Below, one piece after another: positions 1-8,950 of a stretch of 64,000 bases of DNA. Both the position numbers and the translations under genes were made by a program. Origin of the DNA: Shewanella olleyana (GTDB taxonomy: Bacteria; Pseudomonadota; Gammaproteobacteria; Enterobacterales; Shewanellaceae); contig NZ_JAKILD010000004.1 of NCBI RefSeq assembly GCF_023283825.1, positions 177,843-241,842 on the forward strand. The letters are read 5' to 3'. The notes under the pieces were generated by a model, which worked only from the letters and a program-made list of their open reading frames with translations, did not search any database and was not told the DNA's origin. Position 1 is the stretch's first letter. Each line of letters opens with the position of its first letter.

Positions 1-601
1 TAAACGACTGCGCTCGCGACATACCCGCACGCATATCACGGATGACTTTTTCAAGTTCAATACGTAGTGGTCCTGCAGGACCACGCTCTACCGCTTGCGA
101 CAACGCACCCGTCATATTCAAGCCTGCTTCAATTGACATGGTGAGGTAATCTAAATAAACCGGCAGTGACTTTACAATTAGACCCTGACGTTTTTTACGT
201 AAATCATTCAAGGTAAGTACTGGTAAGAAATAACCCAATATTGCTGCAATAATTAGGTAGTTAATCACTAGGTTTTCAAGTAATACACCACAAATAATTG
301 CAATGCCAAGTGAGAAAATAGTGCTGATTATTCGTATAGCAAAGTACTGTTCTGCCGTCATAATGTAAGATAAACCTGAAATTTGCAGCTTCTTAGAGAT
401 GCGCTCTAAGTAATCAACACTTAAGTTTTCACTTACATAAAAAGCTAAAATTCGTACCCAAGGCCAAATGACTTTTAAGCCTGGCGATAAAGGGTCCATG
501 AATTCTCGACTATCTGCGGGTACCTTCCTATATATCTTGATACAACTATAAACAAGAAAAATAACGGCAACGGTATAACAAGCAACAATTAGATTGACCA
601 T
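1..601 (-). CDS. tadC: TadC inner-membrane platform protein of Tad pilus (3' part cut by window edge)
   Basis: The reading frame is open from the ATG at 601 to the left edge, so about 200 residues are visible and the C-terminus is missing. The protein begins MVNLIVACYTVAVIFLVYSC, a membrane segment. Two further hydrophobic stretches follow, then a T2SSF-type cytoplasmic loop ending in LDYLTMSIEAGLNMTGAL and DMRAGMSRAQ, typical of the GspF/TadC family. TadC is known to pair with TadB as the inner-membrane platform on which the TadA ATPase acts. It lies 8 bp after tadB in the same direction, the usual tadA-tadB-tadC order. Family assignment is strong; the end is unseen. Confidence 0.88.
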   Translation of the reverse strand, partial: MVNLIVACYTVAVIFLVYSCIKIYRKVPADSREFMDPLSPGLKVIWPWVRILAFYVSENLSVDYLERISKKLQISGLSYIMTAEQYFAIRIISTIFSLGIAIICGVLLENLVINYLIIAAILGYFLPVLTLNDLRKKRQGLIVKSLPVYLDYLTMSIEAGLNMTGALSQAVERGPAGPLRIELEKVIRDMRAGMSRAQSF

Positions 602-609
602 AAATATCC

Positions 610-1461
610 CTATACGTCTATCGCAACGATCTTTCTAATCGACATGTAACCACAAGTTAGCATGATGGCAATGAGTACCATCAACGCCCATCCCATTGGC
701 TCTGTTAGAATGCGACCCATTGATGAAGGCTCCATGTGATATAGCACAACCCCAATAAAGATTGGCAGTAAGGTCATCACTACCCCCTGCATTTTTCCTT
801 GCGAAGTTAGCGCATCAATTTTTCCTTCCATTTCAATTTTGCGGCGTAATGTGTCAGATAGTCGTAAAAGTACCTCCGCTAAATTACCGCCAACCTCACG
901 GGATATTTGCATCCCGGCAGTAACAAGTTGAAACTCATCTTCAGGGATTCTAACTAGCATATTATCTAATGCTTTATTAAATTCGACGCCTAGGCGCTGC
1001 TCTCGAAGAAACAACTGAAACTCCTGCTTCATCGGCGATTCCATTTCTTCAGCCATAAACTCAATTGCGCTGGTCACATTGGCACCAGACTGCATTGAGG
1101 TTGCAACCATGTTTAAGCCGTCTGGAAGTTGGTGAACAAACTTTCTTCTTCGTCTTTTATGTAAAAATTTATATGCAAATCGTGGGATCAATGCCAAAAA
1201 TAGACTAATCAAGATCCCTAACGCCCAGGTACCGAAAAATATTCGAAATACAATCGGCATTGAAAATAGCGTCAGCATGTTTAATACAAAGAGTTGTCGA
1301 GGCTCTATAAACAAAAACATATCTGAAAGATTAGTTCTTGCCGATGAAGTAAACGTGTCGTGATACCTTAGGGCAAACTTGGCTGATAAATGTTTGATTG
1401 ACCAAACAAAAAGCGATATTGATATAAAAGCCATAATTACCACAATCATAATGGTGGTCAT
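610..1461 (-). CDS. tadB: TadB inner-membrane platform protein of Tad pilus
   Basis: A 283-residue T2SSF-domain membrane protein. There is one N-terminal membrane segment, a pair near residues 60-95, a cytoplasmic domain with LPDGLNMVATSMQSGANV and REVGGNLAEVLLRLSDTLR (the conserved GspF/TadB core), and two C-terminal membrane segments. With TadC it forms the platform for pilus assembly. Its start codon overlaps the tadA stop by 4 bases (ATGA type), indicating translational coupling. Length and order are normal for the family. Confidence 0.92.
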   Translation of the reverse strand: MTTIMIVVIMAFISISLFVWSIKHLSAKFALRYHDTFTSSARTNLSDMFLFIEPRQLFVLNMLTLFSMPIVFRIFFGTWALGILISLFLALIPRFAYKFLHKRRRRKFVHQLPDGLNMVATSMQSGANVTSAIEFMAEEMESPMKQEFQLFLREQRLGVEFNKALDNMLVRIPEDEFQLVTAGMQISREVGGNLAEVLLRLSDTLRRKIEMEGKIDALTSQGKMQGVVMTLLPIFIGVVLYHMEPSSMGRILTEPMGWALMVLIAIMLTCGYMSIRKIVAIDV

Positions 1462-3167
1462 TGAGCTCTCCCATTATCAAATATATCAAGTTTGATTTTC
1501 ACGCCACGCTTTTGTAATTGTTCATAAAACTCTGGTACTGTGCCAGTTGCCATATAATCACCAACCACCTTGCCAGCCGAATCAAACCCAGTTTGTTGAA
1601 ACTTAAATATTTCAGAAAGCTGCACGACACTACCTTCGAGACCTGTCACTTCACAAATACTCGTGACTCGTCTTGAACCATCAGAAAAGCGCGATTGCTG
1701 TACGATAATGTTCACTGCTGAAGTTATTTGCTCTCGAATTGCCAGTACAGGTAAATCCATACCAGCCATCATGACCATGACTTCTAACCTTGAAATACAA
1801 TCCCTTGGTGAATTTGAATGGGCTGTTGTTAGTGAGCCGTCATGACCTGTATTCATCGCTTGCAGCATATCTAGCGCCTCTCCACCACGACACTCACCAA
1901 TAACGACTCTATCTGGTCTCATACGGAGACAGTTTTTAACTAAATCTCTGATTTCTACAGCACCTTTTCCCTCTTGGTTAGGCGGGCGAGCTTCAAGAGA
2001 AACGAGATTGGGCTGGTACAACTGTAATTCCGCTGCATCTTCAACAGTGACAATTCTTTCGTTATCAGGAATAAAATTTGAGAGTACGTTGAGAAGTGTT
2101 GTTTTACCTGAACCAGTACCTCCAGAAATAACGATGTTTCTTTTTTGGTTCACAGCCATTTCTAAAAATAGCGCCATTGCTTGATTCATAGAACCAAATT
2201 TGACTAAATCATTGCAGCTCAGTCGATTCTGCATAAATTTACGAATGGTGATACAAGGGCCTTTCAGGGCTAATGGCGGAATAACAGCATTAACCCGAGA
2301 ACCATCTTTAAGCCTTGCATCGACCATAGGTGAACTTTCATCGATGCGTCGACCAATAGGCGTTACAATTCTTTCTATTGCGCCTAATACGGCTTGATCA
2401 TCTGAAAAGGCGATATCAGATAAAAATAAGTTACCGGCTTTTTCATAGAAAATTTGATCATGGCTGTTTACCATGATTTCAGTGACTTCAGGATCGGCAA
2501 TTAAGCCTTCAAGTGGACCTAAGCCAATGGTTTCATCAAGTACCTCTTGAGTTAGGCCTTCAACATCCATTTCGACAGGGATATTCATGCTCGAGACAAT
2601 TTGTTGAATAAGTTTTTGGCTCTGTACCCTCAAGACCTCATCGCTCATGTCATTCACATTTACACGACGTAAATCCATTAACTTTAGAAGTTCACTGTGT
2701 ACTTTTCGGCGCCACTCATTACGCACCTGAATATTTTTGAGCACTTCAGGCGACATGACCGCTTTAGTATCTGGAGTAGATGAAGCCTCAACGACTTGCT
2801 CTGTCGTTTCAGGTAAATAAGACGAAGATTGCTCTAGTTGTGACGTTTCAATCACCGCAGCAGTTCTGATGGGATCAGAGCTTTGTACTCTTATGACATA
2901 ATCACCTATTTGCACTTTATCGGTTAATGACAAAGGCCCGAATGTCGTCTCTTTGGTATCATTCACTTTCAAACCGGTTCGGCTGTCGTTGTCAGTAACA
3001 AAAATACCTGCATCATCCTGATGCAAAGTCGCATGATGCTTAGAGACTTTGAATCCTCGCAATTGAATTAATTGCGCAGCATCTTTACCTACATGACATT
3101 CCGAATGTATACATTGAAACTCACCTACTTTTGTGCCTTTTGTAGTGCTTACCAATACGTTAAACAT
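1458..3167 (-). CDS. tadA: TadA/CpaF pilus-assembly ATPase with N-terminal FHA domain
   Basis: The 569-residue protein powers Flp pilus assembly. Residues about 20-95 read as an FHA phosphothreonine-binding domain (HVGKD, SKHHATL, DSRTGLKVND). A linker follows, then the secretion-ATPase core with Walker A GGTGSGKTT near residue 350, an Asp/His-box region (VVIGECRGGEALDMLQAMNTGHDGSLTTAHSN is the core region, residues about 415-445) and a C-terminal CpaF tail. Ordinary TadA/CpaF proteins are about 420-480 residues and lack FHA. The gene follows the secretin gene by 12 bp, so there is no room for tadZ/cpaE in its usual position. The FHA domain might take over a regulatory or localising role; that is inference. 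Confidence 0.93.
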   Translation of the reverse strand: MFNVLVSTTKGTKVGEFQCIHSECHVGKDAAQLIQLRGFKVSKHHATLHQDDAGIFVTDNDSRTGLKVNDTKETTFGPLSLTDKVQIGDYVIRVQSSDPIRTAAVIETSQLEQSSSYLPETTEQVVEASSTPDTKAVMSPEVLKNIQVRNEWRRKVHSELLKLMDLRRVNVNDMSDEVLRVQSQKLIQQIVSSMNIPVEMDVEGLTQEVLDETIGLGPLEGLIADPEVTEIMVNSHDQIFYEKAGNLFLSDIAFSDDQAVLGAIERIVTPIGRRIDESSPMVDARLKDGSRVNAVIPPLALKGPCITIRKFMQNRLSCNDLVKFGSMNQAMALFLEMAVNQKRNIVISGGTGSGKTTLLNVLSNFIPDNERIVTVEDAAELQLYQPNLVSLEARPPNQEGKGAVEIRDLVKNCLRMRPDRVVIGECRGGEALDMLQAMNTGHDGSLTTAHSNSPRDCISRLEVMVMMAGMDLPVLAIREQITSAVNIIVQQSRFSDGSRRVTSICEVTGLEGSVVQLSEIFKFQQTGFDSAGKVVGDYMATGTVPEFYEQLQKRGVKIKLDIFDNGRAQ

Positions 3168-3179
3168 CTTTAACTCCTT

Positions 3180-4487
3180 TTAATCTAAGATATAAAACGC
3201 TTCTAGTTTATTGGTTTCTTCAGCCATTTCTAACCCGCGAGCAAGTTGTGCATCGTGACTACTTTCACCCGGATAAACCACTGTAGGAGTGACAAAAATA
3301 ACCAGTTCACTTTTATCATCTTTAAAATCACGTGACTTAAAAAGCTCACCTAAAACGGGGATATCACCTAAGAAGGGAAACTTATGAACAACTTTAGACA
3401 TTTGGCTATTAACTAACCCTGAGATAACGATAGTTTCATTATTTTTTACGTTAATAACAGACTCTGTTCGCCTAGTAAGCATACCTGGTACGCCTTCATA
3501 ACTGGTAGAAGGGTCAATAGAGCTAACCTCAGCCATAACACGACTTACTATATTCAGGTCCCCATCAACAACAGGCTCAATATCAAGTTTGATACCGTAT
3601 TCTTTAAATTCAACATCAACTGCACCAAGTCCACTAATACTTTGAACGGGGAATTCACCACCCGCTAAAAATGAAGCTGATTCACCACTACGCGTCGTTA
3701 AGTTTGGCTCAGCTAACATACGAGCATCACCCTTTTCAGCTAGCAATTGAATTTGTGAACCAATACCTGTGACAATGCCGAAGTAACTCCAACCACGGCT
3801 ATCTAATACACCAATACTACTTGTTACAGCATCGGCAATGGTATCTGTAAACTGACCAGGAGAGGCAACACTAAAAATAGGGTTTGAAGAAAATGCTTTT
3901 GCTGCACCATAAGCTGGACCAGCCATTGCTGTATCCCATTTAATACCAATGTTATTTAACGTTGATTTATTAAATTCAACAATTTTGACTTGCATCCGAA
4001 CCATTGGGGCCATGACTTTAGCAAATTTTAGGTATTTCACTAAAGAAACCACATTAGGACCTGCATCTAAGATTTTTTCCAACTGATCTTGCTGAGCAAT
4101 ATCAGCCTCACCCTGTACTATGATAAGTCCATCATTTTCAGTGACGGTTAGAGATGGAAATGCACTGAGCATTTTCTTAACTGTTGCTGTTGTTTTTAAA
4201 GTATTATCACGGGTAACCGTGATGCTCATTTTTATGAGTTTCCCCGATTTTTGCCATAATTGTAAATCCGTTTCGCCCGCAGACTCACCAATTAAAATTA
4301 CGCCTTTATTGTCTACCACTTTGGCACTAACTACAGATCCATTACCGACAACAATTCTTTCAACATCTTCGGCTTTGTAAAGTTCTACAGCTCCCACATA
4401 TAATTTAAGTGGCTTATTATTGTGAGCAAAGCCATTAACAGACATCAACAAAAATGCCGCGACAAGTATAGTTTTTATTATTTTCAT
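3180..4487 (-). CDS. rcpA: RcpA/CpaC outer-membrane secretin of Tad pilus
   Basis: A 435-residue secretin with an N-terminal signal peptide (cut near VNGFA-HN). Residues about 25-95 are the pilus/MSHA-type N-terminal domain, residues about 95-165 a BON-like segment, and the C-terminal half carries the secretin core (MVRMQVKIVEFNK, SASFLAGGEFPVQS, TRRTESVINVKNNETIVISG, and VIFVTPTVVYP). It forms the outer-membrane channel through which the Flp fibre leaves. It overlaps the rcpC stop by 4 bases and precedes tadA, as in other tad/cpa loci. Confidence 0.92.
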   Translation of the reverse strand: MKIIKTILVAAFLLMSVNGFAHNNKPLKLYVGAVELYKAEDVERIVVGNGSVVSAKVVDNKGVILIGESAGETDLQLWQKSGKLIKMSITVTRDNTLKTTATVKKMLSAFPSLTVTENDGLIIVQGEADIAQQDQLEKILDAGPNVVSLVKYLKFAKVMAPMVRMQVKIVEFNKSTLNNIGIKWDTAMAGPAYGAAKAFSSNPIFSVASPGQFTDTIADAVTSSIGVLDSRGWSYFGIVTGIGSQIQLLAEKGDARMLAEPNLTTRSGESASFLAGGEFPVQSISGLGAVDVEFKEYGIKLDIEPVVDGDLNIVSRVMAEVSSIDPSTSYEGVPGMLTRRTESVINVKNNETIVISGLVNSQMSKVVHKFPFLGDIPVLGELFKSRDFKDDKSELVIFVTPTVVYPGESSHDAQLARGLEMAEETNKLEAFYILD

Positions 4488-5380
4488 AGTGTTGTATTAT
4501 TCTTCAATTGACTTAACTGCTCTAACATTTCTTTAGGAAGTGGGTAAGATTGAGTACTTGTTTCTATTCCCCCGCCCCCAATTATCATCTCAACACTATT
4601 TTCAATTCGATCGTCGGTAATATCGAAAATTTGACCTTCATGTAGTGATATAAACTCCAGAGACTCTGACTCTTGTTGATGTCTCATAAAGGTAATAAAC
4701 TTACCTTTATCGCGAGCAAGGGAGACACGTGCCGCATCTTCAACAGATAATGCTAGCGTGACAGTGTTGTAGGCATTTGGATTATCATAAATTGTGTCAA
4801 CCAACTCAGCATTGACCTCAATACTCCTTCTACCAGTTGCCAATACAGTGACGTCTTCAAGTAACAGCTGTAATTTTTGTCTAGTTTCAGAGCCACTTTC
4901 TTCGTTATATGCAAGCATCAAATCAATATGGTCTGCAGGAACAAGCATCCCTGCAGTTGAGTTAATTTCATCAATATTGATGGTAATTGCACGCTGGCCT
5001 TCTTGTAATAAATCTGAAAATTGCTGAGCTTTCATTCCTGGTAGATATGAACCTATTAAAGGTCTCCCAGGGGCAATAGGCGCGAGTAACATTTGGCCTA
5101 CTACCTCATTAAACTGCGAAGGATGAATAGCGTCTAACGGAAGCGTATCGGCTTTAATTCGTCTTACAGACATGTTTTGCTCAGAAATAATATCGCCTTT
5201 TCTTAACTCTTGAGTCGATACAACTACATCAGCCATTACAATATTGTCTTTGGATAATTCAGCCCTTATTTGCTCTTCTTTAGTTATAAAATAATTTTTT
5301 GTTGCCCAGGCAGAGATACCACCAAGTACGAGTGCGATAACCAATAAAACCCAGTTAAAGTCGAAAGATTTAAGTTGCAT
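4484..5380 (-). CDS. rcpC: RcpC/CpaB pilus assembly protein (SAF domain)
   Basis: The 298-residue protein has a single N-terminal membrane segment (VLLVIALVLGGISAWA). A SAF domain lies near residues 48-110 (VVVSTQELRKGDIISEQNM, LDAIHPSQF, VGQMLLAPIAPGRPLI) and is followed by a RcpC/CpaB periplasmic domain. SAF-containing CpaB proteins are periplasmic partners of the secretin. The gene overlaps rcpA by 4 bases, so the two are probably translated together. The C-terminal part after residue 240 is poorly conserved. Confidence 0.88.
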   Translation of the reverse strand: MQLKSFDFNWVLLVIALVLGGISAWATKNYFITKEEQIRAELSKDNIVMADVVVSTQELRKGDIISEQNMSVRRIKADTLPLDAIHPSQFNEVVGQMLLAPIAPGRPLIGSYLPGMKAQQFSDLLQEGQRAITINIDEINSTAGMLVPADHIDLMLAYNEESGSETRQKLQLLLEDVTVLATGRRSIEVNAELVDTIYDNPNAYNTVTLALSVEDAARVSLARDKGKFITFMRHQQESESLEFISLHEGQIFDITDDRIENSVEMIIGGGGIETSTQSYPLPKEMLEQLSQLKNNTTL

Positions 5381-5394
5381 TTTTTTGCCTAAAT

Positions 5395-5598
5395 TTAAAT
5401 GGGTAATACTGAAAGAGATTTGCTATATGCAAAAGCGGCATACCATTCTTGCAATGCCTCAGAACAAATCTCCATGATATTTTTATCGTTGCTAATTGGG
5501 GTCAACAACGCAGCAACAAGTGCACCGCATACAATTATGTATTCGATACTTGCTTGCCCATGTTGTTGTTTAATTTTTTGGTGGTGAGAAAAAACCAT
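5395..5598 (-). CDS. Very small TadE/pseudopilin-like protein
   Basis: Only 67 residues. The N-terminus has a short basic leader followed by GQASIEYIIVCGALVAALL, a class III (type IVb) prepilin-like pattern with Glu five residues after Gly and a single hydrophobic helix. The remaining 35 residues are unlike Flp. A good ribosome site (AAGGAAGGACG) precedes the ATG. It sits 15 bp upstream of rcpC and immediately downstream of the unrecognised periplasmic gene, inside the tad operon, so it is likely a minor pseudopilin or a pilin-like plug. The exact role is unknown. Confidence 0.75.
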   Translation of the reverse strand: MVFSHHQKIKQQHGQASIEYIIVCGALVAALLTPISNDKNIMEICSEALQEWYAAFAYSKSLSVLPI

Positions 5599-5600
5599 TT

Positions 5601-6272
5601 TTAACGTCCTTCCTTGACTTGGTTAGCGACTATATAAACTTTAGATTTTTTAGTGTTGAAACTAATATCAACAATATCGGTGCCCTTACTCATTTGAAGC
5701 ACTGCTTTGCCTACTTGAGGAGATAACTTAGCTGTACTTTCGGCCCAACCTCGACGTTGATAATAGCGGCGATAAAAGTGATAACTTGCAGACAGGCTTT
5801 GGCCACTTTGAATAACCAAGGTATGCCCCCGCTTATATATATCTTTAGATTGAATATCGGATAGGATGATAGATTTGTTTGGCGTTGGAAATTTGCCTTT
5901 GTTAACTCTGGCTTTATCTTCGTCAATATTTTGAGTTATACCGACATAAGCAGTAACGCCATCATATTCTCGATGTATACGAGCAGTTAATAAAAAAGAT
6001 GATTGCAAACTATTAATGACATAGTCGCCATTAAACATTTGAGCATCAAATTTATCACTGTTATTTTGCCATTGTTTTGTGAAAAAGTTAGCCATCATCA
6101 TCTGGCTTGTCTTATCTTTAACAGCCCATGTTCGCATCGGAAAACCGTGCATTGTCATATCATCAGCAACGATTTCAACTAATGCAGAATCAGGAAATTG
6201 AATATCAGGCCAATTATCCGCATAGGTAAACATTGGCCAAAATAATAAAATTAAACAGATTATTTTATTCAT
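5601..6272 (-). CDS. Tad-locus periplasmic protein of unknown function
   Basis: The 223-residue product has a clear signal peptide (MNKIICLILLFWPMFTYA-DN) and no further membrane segment. I recognise no domain. It is rich in aromatic and basic residues in the C-terminal half (YHFYRRYYQRRGW), and 'HGFPMRTW' near residue 42 may be a conserved turn. It lies 2 bp from the mini-pseudopilin gene and 3 bp from the TadE-like gene on the same strand, so it is surely co-transcribed with the Tad genes and probably acts in the periplasm with RcpC or the pseudopilins. Function inferred only from context. Confidence 0.75.
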   Translation of the reverse strand: MNKIICLILLFWPMFTYADNWPDIQFPDSALVEIVADDMTMHGFPMRTWAVKDKTSQMMMANFFTKQWQNNSDKFDAQMFNGDYVINSLQSSFLLTARIHREYDGVTAYVGITQNIDEDKARVNKGKFPTPNKSIILSDIQSKDIYKRGHTLVIQSGQSLSASYHFYRRYYQRRGWAESTAKLSPQVGKAVLQMSKGTDIVDISFNTKKSKVYIVANQVKEGR

Positions 6273-6275
6273 CAG

Positions 6276-7145
6276 TTACCCACCACAATTTTCTGTACCG
6301 TAAGTACATAAACGGTTATCAGGCAATACATTTGGGTCAACATGTCCAAGCTTTAAGGAATTAGAGTTAAGCTCCTTTGCAAAGGGTACTAAGCTTACAA
6401 AATCTTGTGCGGTGCGAATAATGCTGTTATCCATAAAGTTAGTTAGCACTAACCTTTCAACTCTATTTTTCATATGAGATGCGCCAGCCGCATTCCATCC
6501 TGATGCGAGCAATGCACTGTTATGACTGAATTCCAACTCAAGTTCATCAAACGGTTTTATGTAATGATTTTCTAGTTTAGTGGTTACCTTGGCTTGATAG
6601 AATTGATTTCGCTCTAATGAAAAATCGGTAACAGAAAGTAAGCCAACAGCATTACCCACTAGACCTGCTAATGTCCCCGGCACCTCATCACCTGTCACGT
6701 CACGTGAGAAACGGTCAAATTCTTCATTATTCTCAGGTGTTTCTTGAGTGGAGGCGACTAATGTTTTTTTAGCGTTATTCACTCCGATTTGATGCTTCAA
6801 TAATGGGTGTACTTTATCTTCCCAATCCCAATTATCATCAATTTCACTGTTAAGCTGCTGGCCATTCTTTTGATAAAAACGCCAAGGTAGCTGCTTAGCC
6901 AACTCTGACTCAGTTTGTTTTGCTAAATACACTCCACCGCTTGATGGCAATCGACTAGGATCACTTTCTTTCCACACAGTCCTCTCCCAAGCGGTATAGT
7001 GCGAGGCTTCTTGCACTCTATGCTGCACACCTGTCATTTTCGATAGAAATGGAAATAGCAACATAATTGGCACGATAACAAAAGAAAAACCAATAACACT
7101 TTCAACTAGGGCTTGCCCTTTATTTTTTGATATTTTTTTCATCAC
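6276..7145 (-). CDS. TadE-like pseudopilin/pilus assembly protein
   Basis: The 289-residue protein begins MMKKISKNKGQALVESVIGFSFVIVPIMLL (a GQALVE prepilin-type cleavage pattern followed by one hydrophobic helix), as in the TadE/TadF family. The rest is an unassigned extracytoplasmic domain with 'SHYTAWERTVW' near residue 40, a segment often found in such TadE-like proteins. It overlaps the TadG-like gene by 4 bases. Presumed minor pilin in the Tad machine. It is longer than classical TadE (about 190 residues), so the orthology is loose. Confidence 0.8.
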   Translation of the reverse strand: MMKKISKNKGQALVESVIGFSFVIVPIMLLFPFLSKMTGVQHRVQEASHYTAWERTVWKESDPSRLPSSGGVYLAKQTESELAKQLPWRFYQKNGQQLNSEIDDNWDWEDKVHPLLKHQIGVNNAKKTLVASTQETPENNEEFDRFSRDVTGDEVPGTLAGLVGNAVGLLSVTDFSLERNQFYQAKVTTKLENHYIKPFDELELEFSHNSALLASGWNAAGASHMKNRVERLVLTNFMDNSIIRTAQDFVSLVPFAKELNSNSLKLGHVDPNVLPDNRLCTYGTENCGG

Positions 7146-8545
7146 AATGCCTCAGTTAACAACAATACGACTGAACGTTCCGTGGTTGTTGATTCTGATA
7201 AGCGAGATTGCCAAAAAGGATTATAAAGATTGCCGTATTCATGCTGACTATCAGCTCTAGCCCAACCTGAATACTGTTCCATTAAATCTCTAGGACGTGA
7301 ATAGTATGCTTGGGCAGTTGATAACGCAGTTAACCTATCACCGGATAGCTCTTCATCTACAGCTGGGTTTAAGTTTGAGGATACTATCGGTACGCTAGAA
7401 GTAGTTCTAAGTTCATTCTGACTTTTAGATACTACAACTGCGATATTGTCTGTGTGATTTTTTTGAAATGCGCTATTAGATAACCCATAAAATGACTGAA
7501 CGCCGCTGTAAAAACCTCGTGTCTCTTCTTCATCATCTGCATAATTCGATGCACCAGAGTTTTTATCTCTACTGTCACCCCAGTAATTATCATTATTGAA
7601 GCTAGAAGAACTAGCTCTAGAATCAGAACGAGTAGAACCCCAACCAAGCTCGGTTTCTCTAAATCCTCTCCAGCGACACCCTGACCAACTACACTTAAAC
7701 CTTGAAAGGTGGAAGCTGATCGTATCCATAGAGCTCCAGGTTTCAGCCCTCCCGGAACCTCCTGATACCAATTCACTTCCACCTGCCTTTTGAGTTCTCC
7801 AGCGAATAGGGAAAAAACTTAAAGACCAAGGAAACCCAAGTTTATAAGAACGTTTAGTACTGAAAGGGTCTCGTGATTCTAAAATAACGGCTTTAAAATC
7901 ATTAAATTGAGTTTTATTACTTTCGTCGTCATTTCTAGAATGACTCTCCTGAAAAGTCATCCATACGTCATGTACACTATTAATTAGCAACGGATTTTGC
8001 ATTAAGTCCAAATCAGCATGATCATCATTAGCTGCCACAACTTCTTGCGCTGTTGCAACAGAGCCAATTGCACCTGCATAATGTACCGCTTCTTGCGCAA
8101 GGTCTAGCGCGAGTAAAATCGCATTTTCTGCAAAAATTAACACTTCAAAAATAGGTTGTGCAACGGTGTTAATTCCGCCTACGACACTTTCGATACCTGA
8201 TAAGACTTGCCCTAAGTAAGGGACCCAGCACAGCGCAGTACAAGCATTTTGGGCAAACTTTTCCGTCATATTAAACCATGAAGACAAGCCAACCATTTGA
8301 GCGATTGCTACTTGGTTAGCCACAGATGCACGATTAGTATAAGCTTTGAAATTAAAATCTCGGGCAGCAATTGTCGCAACACTATAGGCGGTATTGTCAG
8401 CGGTATGCTGTAACTTAGTTGATTCGACATTGAGCTTTGAAGTGTTATAACTATATAACACTGTCATTGCAGCAAAAGACATAAGAATGAGAGAAAGAAC
8501 TAAAGATTGCCCTCTCTGCTTTAGGGGCATAATTGTACTAAACAT
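7142..8545 (-). CDS. TadG-like Flp pilus assembly protein
   Basis: A 467-residue protein with an N-terminal RGQSLVLSLILMSFAAMTVLY segment, the TadG-type membrane anchor, followed by LNVESTKLQHTADNTAYSVATIAARD, which matches the start of TadG/DUF2134-type pilus proteins. The centre is Ser-, Trp- and Arg-rich (residues about 255-345) and unlike the usual von Willebrand A domain of TadG, which I do not see. It lies second in the operon after the pilin genes. Its role as a minor structural component is inferred from family and position. Confidence 0.8.
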   Translation of the reverse strand: MFSTIMPLKQRGQSLVLSLILMSFAAMTVLYSYNTSKLNVESTKLQHTADNTAYSVATIAARDFNFKAYTNRASVANQVAIAQMVGLSSWFNMTEKFAQNACTALCWVPYLGQVLSGIESVVGGINTVAQPIFEVLIFAENAILLALDLAQEAVHYAGAIGSVATAQEVVAANDDHADLDLMQNPLLINSVHDVWMTFQESHSRNDDESNKTQFNDFKAVILESRDPFSTKRSYKLGFPWSLSFFPIRWRTQKAGGSELVSGGSGRAETWSSMDTISFHLSRFKCSWSGCRWRGFRETELGWGSTRSDSRASSSSFNNDNYWGDSRDKNSGASNYADDEEETRGFYSGVQSFYGLSNSAFQKNHTDNIAVVVSKSQNELRTTSSVPIVSSNLNPAVDEELSGDRLTALSTAQAYYSRPRDLMEQYSGWARADSQHEYGNLYNPFWQSRLSESTTTERSVVLLLTEAL

Positions 8546-8578
8546 GTAACCTCGTCCGTGAGTTATTTTTATTAGATT

Positions 8579-8881
8579 TTAATCTACTGTACTGCCACCA
8601 CCAGATCCGTTTCCTCCGCCCCCAGCAGCCCCATTTGCTCCTTCATTGTAATTACCTAAATTGTACTCTTTACTTGCAGTTTGAGTTGCACTAGCTGAAG
8701 ATGCTTGAGCGGCGGCTATTTGAGTTTGCGAATCTTGCCCTGACATTTCTGCCGCTAGGCCGGCCATTTGATTTCGAATTGTTTGGCCAAAAAAGCTATA
8801 AACACCAATCGCAGAAACTGCAATGAGCGCGACAATAATAATATATTCAGTCATACCTTGGCCGCGTGAGTATTTTTTCAT
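8579..8881 (-). CDS. flp: Flp-family type IVb pilin, second copy
   Basis: A 100-residue prepilin. The leader ends RGQGMTEY, fitting the G/XXXXEY site cut by TadV-type prepilin peptidase, followed by the IIIVALIAVSAIGVYSFFG helix. The first 45 residues after the leader are nearly identical to the neighbouring pilin at 8951-9223. The tails differ: this one ends in a Gly/Ser/Asn-rich stretch (GAAGGGGNGSGGG). Both are longer than typical Flp (about 50-80 residues). It lies after the terminator hairpin, so it may be expressed less than the first copy. No prepilin peptidase gene is in view. Confidence 0.92.
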   Translation of the reverse strand: MKKYSRGQGMTEYIIIVALIAVSAIGVYSFFGQTIRNQMAGLAAEMSGQDSQTQIAAAQASSASATQTASKEYNLGNYNEGANGAAGGGGNGSGGGSTVD

Positions 8882-8914
8882 ATCAAACTCCTTTTGATAA
8901 ATAACAAAATATAA

Positions 8915-8943
8915 AAAACGCAGTCTAGCTCAGACTGCGTTTT
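8915..8943 (-). terminator. Hairpin terminator/attenuator between the two pilin genes
   Basis: A perfect 12-bp stem (arms 8915-8926 and 8932-8943, loop 8927-8931), followed on the minus-strand transcript by a run of U. It lies just after the stop of the first pilin gene and before the second. It probably ends most messages after the first pilin and lets a fraction read through into the rest of the tad operon. Confidence 0.85.
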
Positions 8944-8950
8944 GAATAAT

